A stretch of 64,000 bases of DNA, from positions 1-64,000 of the forward strand of contig JBJEPQ010000056.1 in the NCBI GenBank assembly GCA_051881315.1. The letters are read 5' to 3'. This DNA is from CAG-488 sp051881315. GTDB lineage: Bacteria > Bacillota > Clostridia > Oscillospirales > Acutalibacteraceae. The translations under genes were made by a program, and so were the position numbers. Below are positions 1 through 8,263 of this stretch, piece after piece; positions within the stretch are counted from its first letter, which is position 1; each line of letters opens with the position of its first letter. The notes under the pieces are model-generated. The model did not search any database. It was given only the letters and a program-made list of their open reading frames with translations, and was not told the DNA's origin.

Positions 1-120
1 ACCTAATGAATACATCAAAAAAGTGTTGCACTTGGATTGACAATCTAAGGAGCCGGACAGTTTCATCAAAATTTAAAACTTAAACGTCTATAGTCTACCG
101 TCTAAAATCTAACGTCTAAT
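1..120. repeat. dispersed intergenic repeat, copy A
   Basis: AT-rich sequence with short variants of TCTAAAATCTAA and ACGTCTA. It closely resembles 22500-22600: both contain a TTGACAATC-like stretch, then AGCCGGA, then TTTCATCAAAATTT, then TAAACGTCTA followed by repeats. It is therefore a dispersed intergenic family and not a gene. It lies just downstream of dpaB. Confidence 0.6.
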
Positions 121-702
121 TTACCCTCCCGGCTCTTTTGCGATCGGCTGGAGCTGTTCGCCTTTGAGGGCGGCATCGACCGCTTCAGGTATCAGGGTGA
201 AGTCCGCCATAAGCGAACGGGGCTTCTTCAGCGGATCGTCCTGTCTGAACGGAACAAGATAAACATTTCTGTAATTGAGCAGACTGCCTATGTTTTTTGC
301 CGCTCCCGTCAGACCGTCGTTCGTTGAAACAGCAATAACAAGCGGTCTGCCGTTGCGAAGATGGGACTTTGCCGCCATCGTGACCGAGGTGTCGGTTATA
401 CCGTTTGCAAGCTTCGCCGCCGTGTTGCCCGTACACGGTGCAATGATCAAAAGATCGAGCATCTTTTTAGGCCCGATCGGCTCGACCTGAGGTATTGTGT
501 GGAGTATTTCGTGTTTGCAAACCGTCTCTATCCTGCTTATAAATTCTTCCGCCCTGCCGAATCTTGTGTCGGTATTGTAGGCAATCTCGGACATTATCGG
601 TACAATATCATAATTCAACTTTCTGAGCGTTTCAATCTGCGGTATGACCTCCGCAAAGGTGCAAAACGATCCGCACAGGGCAAAACCTACAACCTTATTC
701 AT
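121..702 (-). CDS. dpaB: dipicolinate synthase subunit B
   Basis: 193-residue flavoprotein-like subunit of dipicolinate synthase (SpoVFB). With DpaA it converts dihydrodipicolinate to dipicolinic acid in the mother cell during sporulation. The N-terminus (residues 1-12, a GFALCGSFC stretch) and the central LLIIAPCTGNTAAKLANGI segment are typical of this flavin-dependent, PPC-decarboxylase-like fold. The length matches the family. It starts at the ATG at 702 and overlaps the end of dpaA by 8 bases, so the two are translationally coupled. The C-terminus ends normally before the intergenic repeat at 1-120. Confidence is high because gene pair, order and motifs agree. Confidence 0.93.
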   Translation of the reverse strand: MNKVVGFALCGSFCTFAEVIPQIETLRKLNYDIVPIMSEIAYNTDTRFGRAEEFISRIETVCKHEILHTIPQVEPIGPKKMLDLLIIAPCTGNTAAKLANGITDTSVTMAAKSHLRNGRPLVIAVSTNDGLTGAAKNIGSLLNYRNVYLVPFRQDDPLKKPRSLMADFTLIPEAVDAALKGEQLQPIAKEPGG

Positions 703-1498
703 CCTTACCCTCCTTTATCATTTCAATGACCGTATCGGCGATGTTTTCGCCTGCGCTTGCAGGAGTGAAGCGTCCCGGCAAGCTCTCGGCGAGGATGTAT
801 CTGAAATTATACTTATCCGTTTCATTGATGTTGAAGCCGTATGGCTTTGAGGCTATCTCAATATACAGATTTTTCTTTGTCAGCCGTTCCGCAGTAGCCT
901 TCCCTATTATATTATAAGGCACGGTGTTCACAATGACATCGAAATTCTGGATATTTCCGAAAAATTCTTCAAATCTCATAGTTGAAAGCTTCTCGTTCCC
1001 GGCAACAGTCGTGCTGTAATGACTTCTTGACACGGAAACAACGTCCGCACCGTTCGCCTGCAAGACCTTACATATTGCCTTGCCGCACCTGCCGTAGCCG
1101 AGTACGGCGGCTTTCACCGAATAAATATCTCTGTCGGTATTTTCAAGTATTATCCTGAGCGTTCCCTGCGCCGTCAGTCTTGAATTTTTCACAAGGAAGC
1201 TCTCGTTATAGTAGCTGAGGGCACGTTCTCCGAACGGATTGTAGCTGAGATTTCCGTAGAACACACGCTGAGTTTTGCCGAGAAGCTCTGCAAATCCCTC
1301 GGAGGAAAGTCCTGTTCCCGAAATAACGCCGTTGGCGAGAGTGGGTAACGGCAAAATTATGTTGGGATAAAAGGGCAGAATGTTTCCGATCTCCTCTTTT
1401 TCACAGCAGGTTGCGAAATATCCCCTCTGAATAAGCCTGTTTGCACAAGCCTGCATTTTTTTGTCATTCCCGATCAATAAAAATTTTTCTCCCTGCAT
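695..1498 (-). CDS. dpaA: dipicolinate synthase subunit A
   Basis: 267-residue SpoVFA-type subunit, the NAD(P)-binding half of dipicolinate synthase, which makes the spore-core DPA. A Rossmann motif (VLGYGRCGKAIC) is near residue 138, and the C-terminal half keeps the dehydrogenase-like IVNTVPYNIIG segment. I chose the ATG at 1498 because GGAGGT lies 7 bases upstream. A GTG five codons earlier (1513) sits on that ribosome site and is not the start. It is the first gene of the dpaA-dpaB operon. A possible sporulation promoter lies immediately upstream. Confidence 0.92.
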   Translation of the reverse strand: MQGEKFLLIGNDKKMQACANRLIQRGYFATCCEKEEIGNILPFYPNIILPLPTLANGVISGTGLSSEGFAELLGKTQRVFYGNLSYNPFGERALSYYNESFLVKNSRLTAQGTLRIILENTDRDIYSVKAAVLGYGRCGKAICKVLQANGADVVSVSRSHYSTTVAGNEKLSTMRFEEFFGNIQNFDVIVNTVPYNIIGKATAERLTKKNLYIEIASKPYGFNINETDKYNFRYILAESLPGRFTPASAGENIADTVIEMIKEGKDE

Positions 1499-1515
1499 TT
1501 TTATTACCTCCACTG

Positions 1516-1544
1516 TATCATATGATTAAATTTTGTGCAGGTGC
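1516..1544 (-). promoter_or_regulatory. possible sigma-K-type promoter of dpaAB
   Basis: On the minus strand, CATATGATA (1516-1524) fits the CATAnnnTA -10 of mother-cell sigma factors, and GCACC (1540-1544) with its AC core lies 15 bases upstream. In Bacillus spoVF is sigma-K dependent, which fits. The consensus is short, so this is tentative. Confidence 0.4.
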
Positions 1545-1616
1545 GAAAATATTTCAATTTACTATTTATTTTTCAAGACTTTTGCCTTATAATGTTAAAG
1601 GTTAGGAGATGATATC

Positions 1617-2996
1617 TTGTACGAGATAGATGAATTACTCAAGAAAGTTAAACGAATTCATTTTATAGGCATCGGCGGATCGGGTATGTGTCCGCTCGCC
1701 GAAATACTTCATAAAGAGGGCTACGAGCTTTCCGGCTCGGACAACAACGAAACGGATACGCTTGCGAGAATACGCAGTCTCGGGATTCCCGTCACCCTCG
1801 GTCAAAGGGCGGAAAATATAGAGGGTGCAGAGCTGATTGTTTACACGGCGGCTATTCTTCCCGACAATCCGGAGCTTGTTGCGGCGGAAAATTCGTCGAT
1901 CCCGACCGTTGAAAGAGCTGATCTTCTCGGCGCGGTGACACGTCTTTATTCCGACTGTTACTGTGTCTGCGGCACTCACGGCAAGACGACGGTTTCATCC
2001 ATGCTCACTCAGATTATGGTGCAGTGCGGCAAGGATCCCTCTGCCGTAATCGGCGGAGAGCTTCCGCTCATTCACAGCCACGGCAGAGTCGGCAATACTG
2101 AAAATATGGTTTGCGAGGCCTGCGAATTTAAGGATCATTTTCTCAAGCTCGATCCCGACATAGCGATAATTCTCAACGTTGATGCGGATCATCTTGAATA
2201 TTTCAAGAATATTGATAACATAATCAAGTCGTTCCACACCTTCTCCGAGATGGCGACCAAGGCGGTCATTTATAACGGCGATGACGAAAATACACTCAAG
2301 GCGGTTTCGGGTGTTTCGGGCAAGGATATGATTAGCTTCGGCATCGGCAAGAGCAACGACTACTATGCGGACAACATTGAAATTGTGAATGCGTTCGCAC
2401 ACTTTGACGCTTACAAGAAAGGCGAAAAAATCGGAAGCGTCAAGCTCAGCGTGCCCGGCAGGCACAACGTCAGCAACGCTCTTGCGGCTATTGCGGCGGC
2501 TGATTACTGCGGAATACCCTTTGATGAGGCGATCGCTTCGCTTGAGCAGTTCGGCGGAGCGTGCAGAAGATTTGAAATTCTTGCCAAGCTCAACGGAATC
2601 ACCTTTGCGGACGACTATGCCCACCACCCTGCCGAGCTGAAGGTTACACTCGAAGCGGCAATGCAGATGAATTACCGAAAGGTCTGGGCGGTGTTCCAGC
2701 CGTTCACCTATTCAAGAACAAAGAAGCTGATGGACGACTTTGCCGAGGTTCTGCAGATCCCCGATGAATGCGTAATGACCGAGATTATGGGCTCACGGGA
2801 GGTCAACACCGAGGGTGTCTACACCTCACAGCTTGCCGCAAAAATTCCCGGAAGCGTCTGGTTCAACACCTTTGACGAGGTTGCGGACTATGTTCTCGAT
2901 CACGCACAGAGCGGCGATCTTGTAATCACCCTCGGCTGCGGCGATATCTATAAGGCGGCAAAGATAATGATTAAAAGGCTTGAAAATGCCGAATAA
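1617..2996 (+). CDS. murC: UDP-N-acetylmuramate--L-alanine ligase
   Basis: 459-residue cytoplasmic Mur ligase that adds L-alanine to UDP-MurNAc with ATP, the first peptide step of peptidoglycan synthesis. Visible landmarks are the N-terminal UDP-binding glycine loop GIGGSGM (18-24), the ATP P-loop GTHGKTT (119-125), the central DADHLEYF segment and the YAHHPAEL motif in the C-terminal domain. Length matches the family. The start is a TTG at 1617, nine bases after AGGAG; no better ATG exists. It stands alone, facing away from dpaA, and is followed by a hairpin. Confidence 0.97.
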   Translation: MYEIDELLKKVKRIHFIGIGGSGMCPLAEILHKEGYELSGSDNNETDTLARIRSLGIPVTLGQRAENIEGAELIVYTAAILPDNPELVAAENSSIPTVERADLLGAVTRLYSDCYCVCGTHGKTTVSSMLTQIMVQCGKDPSAVIGGELPLIHSHGRVGNTENMVCEACEFKDHFLKLDPDIAIILNVDADHLEYFKNIDNIIKSFHTFSEMATKAVIYNGDDENTLKAVSGVSGKDMISFGIGKSNDYYADNIEIVNAFAHFDAYKKGEKIGSVKLSVPGRHNVSNALAAIAAADYCGIPFDEAIASLEQFGGACRRFEILAKLNGITFADDYAHHPAELKVTLEAAMQMNYRKVWAVFQPFTYSRTKKLMDDFAEVLQIPDECVMTEIMGSREVNTEGVYTSQLAAKIPGSVWFNTFDEVADYVLDHAQSGDLVITLGCGDIYKAAKIMIKRLENAE

Positions 2997-3028
2997 GCTT
3001 TGCAAATAAACATACTGCTAAAAACATC

Positions 3029-3065
3029 AGTCCGTGGGAACGCTTTATTTCCCACGGACTTTACA
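3029..3065 (+). terminator. hairpin terminator after murC
   Basis: A perfect 12-bp stem (3029-3040 with 3049-3060, AGTCCGTGGGAA paired with its complement) lies 33 bases after the murC stop. The following T-tract is weak. Confidence 0.65.
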
Positions 3066-3134
3066 TATATTTTCCTAATCCAACACGGTACGTTCTGTAT
3101 AATTCAAAAAATTAAAAAATTTTTCTCAAAACTA

Positions 3135-3163
3135 TTGCTTTTTCTCTCAAAATATATTAGAAT
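3135..3163 (+). promoter_or_regulatory. sigma-A promoter for tRNA-Thr
   Basis: TTGCTT (3135-3140), a 17-base spacer and TAGAAT (3158-3163) lie about 25 bases before the tRNA-Thr gene. Confidence 0.5.
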
Positions 3164-3188
3164 ATCTGTCGTTGACAATTTAACATAA

Positions 3189-3264
3189 GCTACTGTGGCT
3201 CAGTTGGTAGAGCAGCTCATTCGTAATGAGCAGGTCGTCGGTTCGAGTCCGACCAGTAGCTCCA
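3189..3264 (+). tRNA. tRNA-Thr (anticodon CGT), attachment site of the mobile element
   Basis: 76 bases including encoded CCA. The cloverleaf is complete: acceptor GCTACTG/CAGTAGC, D-arm with GTTGGTAGAGC, anticodon stem GCTCA/TGAGC with loop TTCGTAA (anticodon CGT), and T-arm GTCGG-TTCGAGT-CCGAC. The last 46 bases are the left copy of the 47-bp direct repeat that flanks the integrated element, so the gene stays functional after insertion. Confidence 0.96.
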
Positions 3265-3265
3265 A
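3219..3265 (+). repeat. attL core (47-bp direct repeat, copy 1)
   Basis: Identical to 11493-11539. It runs from the anticodon stem of tRNA-Thr through the CCA plus one A. Sequences diverge immediately on both sides of the repeat. Confidence 0.95.
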
Positions 3266-3304
3266 GCCGCAAAGCCTTATGTATCAAGGGGTTGCGGCTT
3301 TTTT
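3264..3304 (+). terminator. element-borne terminator now serving tRNA-Thr
   Basis: AAGCCGCAA (3264-3272) pairs with TTGCGGCTT (3292-3300), followed by TTTT. It starts exactly at the tRNA 3' end, so the element supplies a replacement terminator for the gene it integrates into. Confidence 0.8.
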
Positions 3305-3345
3305 CGTCCCTCTTTTCAAGCTGTCAAAATCGGTCAAAAATCACG

Positions 3346-3370
3346 TTTTGGGGTTTATTTGGGGTTTATT
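3346..3370 (+). repeat. putative integrase arm-type sites, left end
   Basis: Two direct copies of TTTGGGGTTTATT with GGGG cores 11 bases apart. The same unit occurs four times at 11345-11400, near the other end. The location inside both ends of a tyrosine-recombinase element suggests arm-type binding sites. Confidence 0.6.
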
Positions 3371-3425
3371 GCTTCCAAAAATATATTTTTCGTCGCTTTA
3401 TTTATTGCCTTATTTATATAAAAAC

Positions 3426-3443
3426 CCGAGCTTGCAAGCTCGG
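3426..3443. repeat. 18-bp palindrome of the element's repeat family
   Basis: CCGAGCTTGCAAGCTCGG, a perfect palindrome downstream of the integrase stop. An identical copy is at 6205-6222, and half-copies (GCCGAGCTTGC) occur at or after several gene ends in the element. Confidence 0.75.
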
Positions 3444-3491
3444 AATAAACAAACAAAAAGCGGTGCGCCTTTTACGGTGTACCGCCTTTTT

Positions 3492-4868
3492 CTATGCCTG
3501 TTTCTTCTTGCTGAAAATGTCTGTCAATTTATCCGCCGCAAGCTCGTCGGCGCTCTTTATGGCGTGGGTGTATATGTTGCCCGTGGTGGTGACGTTTGCG
3601 TGTCCTAAACGCTTTGACACGGTTTTTATATCCGTACCGTTTGCGATCATGAGCGTTGCATTTGTGTGTCTGAGACTATGCACCGTTATTTGCGGCAAAT
3701 CGGTTTTTTGAATAAATGTCTTAAATCTGCCTGACACGGTGTCAGGGTGTATCGGCTTTCCGTTTGCGGAAGTGAAAACCTTGTTGCCGCCCTGCCATTT
3801 GTCGCCGAGCTTGATTTTTTCCTCTGCCTGATATGCTCTGTACTGCCGCAGAAGATCGACCGCAAGCTCGGGAATTTTTATAACTCGGCGTGATGTTTCG
3901 TTTTTCGTATCGTCATCAAATCTGCCCTTTTCGGGCGTGTAAAGGCTCGATTTATTTATATCTATAATTCCTTGTTCAAGGTCGATATCCTGCCAATTCA
4001 AGCCGCAGGCTTCACCCCTGCGCATACCTGTAAGAACAATAACAGAAAAGAGCGTTTTATATAATATCGGCTCGGCTTCAAGAGCTTCCAAAAGCTCCGC
4101 CGCCTGCTCATCGTCAAGGTATTTCGCCTCATGCCGTTCAAGTTTCGGCGGCTTCACACGGTCGCACGGATTGGAAAGTATAATCTGCCATTGAACAGCC
4201 GTTGCCATAATCGAAGATATAACACGGTGGTAATATTGTACCGTCGAGCTTGCAAGCGTCCGATCGGCTCGGTCAGCTTCAAACAATTCCTTGAACGGCT
4301 TTTTTAATGCCTTTGCTATTGCCTGAGCCGAAGCCTGCGCCACGTTATGACCGTGTACGGCTTGCTTTACCGTACCGATTGAAAGCCCTGCAAGCTCGGC
4401 AAGCTTTGTTTGTGTGAGCTTCTGCGCTTCAAGCAACGGCTTTAAATCCTTGACCGAATGATACTTTATATCGTTTCTTATTCCTTCCTCAGCCAAGTTT
4501 TTATAAAACGATATAAGGTGGTGCGGCTGTATTCTGTCAAGCCGCAAATGCCCGATTGCCGCATTTATCCGTGTCAGACGGTCTGTGTAATTGCGGTATG
4601 TTGTAGGGCGTAACTGATCTTTTGCGTACTCGTCGAGCCACTTCCGGGCGAAGTCTGCAAATCTTACGGAGCTGTCCACATAGTGACCGCTTTTTACCAA
4701 TTCCTCAAAAAGCACCGCCTGACGGTCAAGCTCTTTTTCGATCTGCCGCTTTGTCATTCCCGGCTCAGGCTTCCAAGTCTTTTTTATACGCATTTGTTTG
4801 CCGTTGAGATCATACCCTGCGGACACCGTAATTCTGTACGTTTCCCCTCTCTTTTCAATCGTTGCCAT
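3492..4868 (-). CDS. int: tyrosine integrase with inserted HTH domain
   Basis: 458-residue tyrosine recombinase that would integrate and excise the element at tRNA-Thr. An N-terminal arm-binding domain spans about residues 1-60 and a core-binding domain begins near 65. The catalytic domain has R283 (TGMRRGE), the beta-hairpin lysine near 322, H397-x-x-R400 (HSLRH), H423 (LGH) and nucleophile Y433. Residues about 140-200 are an extra segment splitting the core-binding region. It reads as an XRE-type helix-turn-helix (TQTKLAELAGLSIGTVKQAV). The start is the ATG at 4868, 4 bases after the repressor gene, so both are one transcript. It lies next to attL, as usual for such elements. Confidence 0.95.
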   Translation of the reverse strand: MATIEKRGETYRITVSAGYDLNGKQMRIKKTWKPEPGMTKRQIEKELDRQAVLFEELVKSGHYVDSSVRFADFARKWLDEYAKDQLRPTTYRNYTDRLTRINAAIGHLRLDRIQPHHLISFYKNLAEEGIRNDIKYHSVKDLKPLLEAQKLTQTKLAELAGLSIGTVKQAVHGHNVAQASAQAIAKALKKPFKELFEADRADRTLASSTVQYYHRVISSIMATAVQWQIILSNPCDRVKPPKLERHEAKYLDDEQAAELLEALEAEPILYKTLFSVIVLTGMRRGEACGLNWQDIDLEQGIIDINKSSLYTPEKGRFDDDTKNETSRRVIKIPELAVDLLRQYRAYQAEEKIKLGDKWQGGNKVFTSANGKPIHPDTVSGRFKTFIQKTDLPQITVHSLRHTNATLMIANGTDIKTVSKRLGHANVTTTGNIYTHAIKSADELAADKLTDIFSKKKQA

Positions 4869-4872
4869 TGTT

Positions 4873-5688
4873 TCACCGCCTTAGATCAAATCCATAAAAA
4901 TAATAATGTCTTTGAAGAAACAGCTGTTTGTTTTCATCACACAATTTGTAAATCTGTTCATATATTTTCTTTATTTTTTCGTTGTTTTCCGATAATTTAG
5001 AAACATCTGAAATACAATCGTTAAGAAACTCCGAAATCTCAAACTTTTTAAATTTACATAATCTTTCTAATTTGACGACCTGTTCAATGTTTTCATCTAA
5101 TTGCTTAAACAATTCATCTTTTCGTGTTGTCTCCGTTGATACAATTTCCGCAATTATTTGCAATCTTTCTTCTACAACTGTGTATATTTCCTCGTTTATA
5201 TTTGTGAGTTCATAAAAAGATGAAAGAAATTCCGAATTACTTAAAAGTGGTATAAAATCATTTAACAATAAGAAATAATTATTTGCTCGTGTTTCGGCAG
5301 AATTAACCTTTATTTCACCCGTTCGCCCTGTTTGAATTTCAACACTTGTGCAGTCCGTACAGCCTTTGTGTGTTGACAAATCCTTAAACTGCTTTAAAAC
5401 TCGAACAGATTTTTCTGATAGTCCCGTATAGTCACAAACTGCCCGTAAATCCTTATCTGTTGTGGGCGTGTCTGTTCTTCCGACAAGATAGTCAAGAGAA
5501 ACGTCGAAATAATCTGCATACTTCAATAAATACTCAGCTGTAACCGCTCTGTCTCCATTAAAATGTTTTGTAATCGTGGAAATGTCACACCCTAAATCTT
5601 TTGCTATTTTACTTCTTGATTCTTTTTTGTTCATTAGTTGTTGAAGCCGCGAAAGATCTATTGCATTTTTTTCCTTTTTGTCACTCAT
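4873..5688 (-). CDS. XRE-family repressor-like regulator
   Basis: 271-residue protein. The N-terminal 65 residues are a lambda-repressor-type HTH (RSKIAKDLGCDISTITKHFN, then YFDVSLDYLVGRT, a typical Firmicute Xre ending). The remaining 200 residues are a helical, AT-rich-coded region that I do not recognise, with no LexA-type serine protease motif. I chose the ATG at 5688 with AAAGGGCGG upstream; an in-frame TTG 18 bases earlier overlaps that site. It is divergent from the small HTH gene at 5829 across a palindrome-rich promoter region, so it probably represses lysogeny-type switching. That is inference from layout. Confidence 0.8.
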   Translation of the reverse strand: MSDKKEKNAIDLSRLQQLMNKKESRSKIAKDLGCDISTITKHFNGDRAVTAEYLLKYADYFDVSLDYLVGRTDTPTTDKDLRAVCDYTGLSEKSVRVLKQFKDLSTHKGCTDCTSVEIQTGRTGEIKVNSAETRANNYFLLLNDFIPLLSNSEFLSSFYELTNINEEIYTVVEERLQIIAEIVSTETTRKDELFKQLDENIEQVVKLERLCKFKKFEISEFLNDCISDVSKLSENNEKIKKIYEQIYKLCDENKQLFLQRHYYFYGFDLRR

Positions 5689-5708
5689 AACAAACCGCCC
5701 TTTCAAGA

Positions 5709-5793
5709 CTGTGACAATTTGCCACTATTTTATTTGAATTTGGCAAACTGCCTTGACTTTCTTTCTTGCCAACATTATAATACTTTTGTGACA
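5709..5793. promoter_or_regulatory. divergent control region with operator-like repeats
   Basis: A rightward promoter has TTGACT (5753-5758), a 17-base spacer and TATAAT (5776-5781). TTTGCCA and TGGCAAA form an inverted pair around 5718-5746, and GTGACAA occurs near 5711 and 5787. These flank the promoter between the repressor and the small HTH gene and are candidate repressor operators. Confidence 0.65.
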
Positions 5794-5828
5794 ACAAGTC
5801 AACAACAAAAATCAAAGGAGATTAGATT

Positions 5829-6008
5829 ATGAAAACAGCAAACCTCGAAATAAGAAGAGCGGCAAAGGCAAACGGCGTTGCACTATGGCAGATCGCCGGC
5901 AAGCTCGGCATAAATGACGGCAATTTCAGCCGCAAACTCCGTTATGAACTGCCGGAAAACGAAAAGCAGAGGATCCTTGACATCATCAACGAGCTTGCAA
6001 AGGAGTGA
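5829..6008 (+). CDS. small Cro-like HTH protein
   Basis: 59-residue protein starting at ATG 5829, with AAAGGAG eight bases upstream. It reads as a minimal helix-turn-helix: a first helix (LEIRRAAKANGV), then LWQIAGKLGIND and a recognition-like GNFSRKLRYELP. It is the first gene rightward of the divergent operator region, the position of a Cro-type or anti-repressor gene. It is followed 6 bases later by the excisionase-like gene. Function is inferred from size, fold prediction and location. Confidence 0.7.
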   Translation: MKTANLEIRRAAKANGVALWQIAGKLGINDGNFSRKLRYELPENEKQRILDIINELAKE

Positions 6009-6014
6009 TACACA

Positions 6015-6254
6015 ATGAATTTACCGAGAATGAGAACGGCACCGGAAGCAATAAAGGAGATACAGGAAATTGATCCCAGAAGCAGTTTGACACTTACGGC
6101 ACTCCGCCGAATGATGAAAACGGGTGAAATTCCTGTCACTTACATAAACACAAAGCGGCTTGTAAACCTTGATCTGCTCATTGAACATTTATACCGGGAC
6201 AATACCGAGCTTGCAAGCTCGGCGGAGTACGGTAAAATACGCAAAATATCATAA
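6015..6254 (+). CDS. excisionase-like small DNA-binding protein
   Basis: 79-residue protein. The segment SLTLTALRRMMKTGEIPVTYINTKRLVNLDLLIEHLY matches the winged-helix pattern of MerR/Xis-type small excisionases, where a helix is followed by a G(E/K)IP turn and a strand naming a fixed residue. That would make it the directionality factor for the integrase, although such domains also occur in simple regulators. It sits 6 bases after the 59-residue HTH gene and is co-transcribed. Its 3' end contains one perfect 18-bp palindrome (6205-6222) of the element's repeat family, so the last residues are encoded by the repeat. Confidence 0.65.
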   Translation: MNLPRMRTAPEAIKEIQEIDPRSSLTLTALRRMMKTGEIPVTYINTKRLVNLDLLIEHLYRDNTELASSAEYGKIRKIS

Positions 6255-6348
6255 AAGGCAAAAAAGAAAGCGACCGCCGAAACGATCGCCCCTGAGTATT
6301 GGGATATATCTGCACAAATATTTTAATACATCAGGGGGTTGCGTGTCA

Positions 6349-7137
6349 ATGGCAACAAATGAAGAACTTGCACTGCTTATAAAGCAAGGACACAAAGAAT
6401 ATATAACCGAGTTATGGGAGAGCTGTCACAAGCTCCTGTATATGCTTACAGATAAATTCTATTACTTACACCCGGACACGCTCGCCGCCTGCGGCTTCAC
6501 TCAAGAGGATTTGCACCAAGATTGTTTTTTTATCCTCTTGAAAATGATTGAAGCATACGATCCGAATAAGCCTTTTAAATTCATCAGTTATGCAAATCTG
6601 CACTTGAGCAATTATTTTCAGCGTGATGTATTACATTACGACAGGGAAACCAAAAAGGTTAAAAGCGTTTTGAATATATCAAGCTCGATTGATAAGCCTA
6701 TCGGGAGCGGTGAAGATGAAGAACTGACGATAGAAAGCACCCTAAAGGACGACGGTGCCGAGCTTGCTATTGAAAGCATAATAGATGATATTTACAGTCA
6801 AGAGCTGCACAACGCCCTTGAAAAAGGCTTACAGAGCTTGACATATACACAGCAGGCGGTAATTCGGGAACGTTTCTATAATTCAAGCTCTCTGAAAGCC
6901 ACAGCTGAAAAAGTGGGAATGACCGAAAGCCAGGCACATTCAAATGAAATGTACGCACTCAGGAACCTAAGAGCATACAACGCAAAAACAAAACGCCTTG
7001 AGAGCTTCAGGGCTGATATTATGGACACGGCATACAAGGGTGTAAGCTTTGGTGCCTTTAAAAACAAACAGGCAAGCTCGGTTGAATTTACCGTAGAGAA
7101 GTATGAACAGCTCTGCAACCGCCGAGCTTGCAAATAA
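6349..7137 (+). CDS. sigma-70-like factor of the mobile element
   Basis: 262-residue protein resembling small sigma-70 factors of Clostridial mobile elements. Residues about 40-110 look like region 2 (EDLHQDCFFILLKMIEAYDPNKPFKFISYANLHLSNYFQRD). A C-terminal region-4-type HTH spans about 165-215 (QSLTYTQQAVIRERFYNSSSLKATAEKVGMTESQAHSNEMYALRNLR). The start is the ATG at 6349; a GTG two codons earlier is an alternative, with GGGGG upstream. It probably directs RNA polymerase to element promoters. The stop lies within a copy of the GCCGAGCTTGC repeat (7122). Confidence 0.8.
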   Translation: MATNEELALLIKQGHKEYITELWESCHKLLYMLTDKFYYLHPDTLAACGFTQEDLHQDCFFILLKMIEAYDPNKPFKFISYANLHLSNYFQRDVLHYDRETKKVKSVLNISSSIDKPIGSGEDEELTIESTLKDDGAELAIESIIDDIYSQELHNALEKGLQSLTYTQQAVIRERFYNSSSLKATAEKVGMTESQAHSNEMYALRNLRAYNAKTKRLESFRADIMDTAYKGVSFGAFKNKQASSVEFTVEKYEQLCNRRACK

Positions 7138-7162
7138 TAAAACATTTACAGAGGTGTTAAAA

Positions 7163-7384
7163 ATGACAAAAAGTATAATAGAGATCGAACGGGAACGCCA
7201 CGCTGTTTTGACAGCAAGTGAAGCGTTGAGCAATAGCAGAATTACATTTGGGTCGGCGTTAGACGAAGAAGACGACGAGAGCATAGCGATTGTAAATGAT
7301 AGGGTATGGGTTTCAAACTTTATGTCCCCTGCCGAGCTTAAAGAATTTGCAGAACTGGCAGACGCTTGCCATTATTTCGATTAA
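7163..7384 (+). CDS. small hypothetical protein
   Basis: 73-residue acidic protein starting at ATG 7163 with AGAGGTG upstream, rather than at an earlier in-frame ATG inside the sigma gene. A helical, charged N-terminus (IIEIERERHAVLTASEAL) is followed by an acidic turn (DEEDDES) and a helical C-terminus. I do not recognise a family. It lies between the sigma-like gene and rep in the same direction and is probably part of that transcript. Confidence 0.55.
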   Translation: MTKSIIEIERERHAVLTASEALSNSRITFGSALDEEDDESIAIVNDRVWVSNFMSPAELKEFAELADACHYFD

Positions 7385-7471
7385 AAAAATACACTCCCAA
7401 ACACGGCGAAAGCCGTTTGACGGGAGGTATGGGGTATTAAGTTACCGACGAAAAAAGAAAGGAGCGACACG

Positions 7472-8263
7472 ATGATATTAAGAGAGAGCCTGCACCGCTC
7501 AGGCGATTATCTTGACATTGATATATTCCCATGTAAGGTAGTGGCGTTCGGTCGCTCCCAAAAGCTAAATTTGACCTCAGAAACGCAAAGAAAGCTGAAC
7601 GAACGGAACACTAAAAGGCGTTTAACGTGGATAATACAAGAAAATTTCACCCAAAATGATGTTTTTCTCACCCTTTATTATCCCGAAAACAGATATATTT
7701 CTCCCGAGCAAGGCAAAAAAGACCTTGAAAATTTTCTGCGCCGTGTAAGATATGCTTTTAATAAACGTGGTTTAGAGTTCAAATATGTTTCAAAAACAGA
7801 GATCGGAAAGAAAAATAAAAGAGTACATCATCACATTGTCTGCTCCGGTGATTTAGGGCGTGACTTTTTAGAGCAACAATGGGATAAAAAAACAGGCGGA
7901 TATTCGCAGACGAGATATATTGAGTTTTACGAAAACGGGGTTGGGGGCTTGTCAGCGTATATCTGCAAGGACAATACTCTTGCATACCGTTCCTATAATT
8001 GCAGTAAAAACCTTAAAAGACCCGAAGCAGAGAAACATGACGGCAGAATACAAATAAAGCAGTTACAAGCTCTTAGACGTGACATATACAACGCAAAAGT
8101 ATTTGAAGATATGTACCCCGGATATCGCTTTGTTTCCGCCGATCCGTTCTATAATGAATATTTCATAGACACAAACGGAGAGGTCGGAAAGGTGGAATTG
8201 CCGTATATCACGATCAAGATGTATAGGAAAGACAGTACATATATACGCCGGGGGTTTAGATAG
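7472..8263 (+). CDS. rep: HUH-type rolling-circle replication initiator
   Basis: 263-residue Rep-like endonuclease. The three classical motifs are in order: motif I FLTLYY (65-70), motif II VHHHIV (118-123, the metal-binding HUH), and motif III with Y163 and K166 (SAYICKD). These proteins nick one strand at an origin and stay covalently attached through tyrosine, allowing rolling-circle replication of the excised circle. The start is ATG 7472 with AGGAG upstream. There is no helicase domain, so a host helicase would be needed. It could also act as a relaxase for mobilisation. The stop is followed at once by a GCCGAGCTTGC repeat and the large non-coding region. Confidence 0.85.
   Translation: MILRESLHRSGDYLDIDIFPCKVVAFGRSQKLNLTSETQRKLNERNTKRRLTWIIQENFTQNDVFLTLYYPENRYISPEQGKKDLENFLRRVRYAFNKRGLEFKYVSKTEIGKKNKRVHHHIVCSGDLGRDFLEQQWDKKTGGYSQTRYIEFYENGVGGLSAYICKDNTLAYRSYNCSKNLKRPEAEKHDGRIQIKQLQALRRDIYNAKVFEDMYPGYRFVSADPFYNEYFIDTNGEVGKVELPYITIKMYRKDSTYIRRGFR

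Noticed and set aside
3195..3711. Plus-strand frames starting in tRNA-Thr and running into the integrase 3' end
   Set aside because: They start in a tRNA and run antisense to the integrase; no ribosome site.
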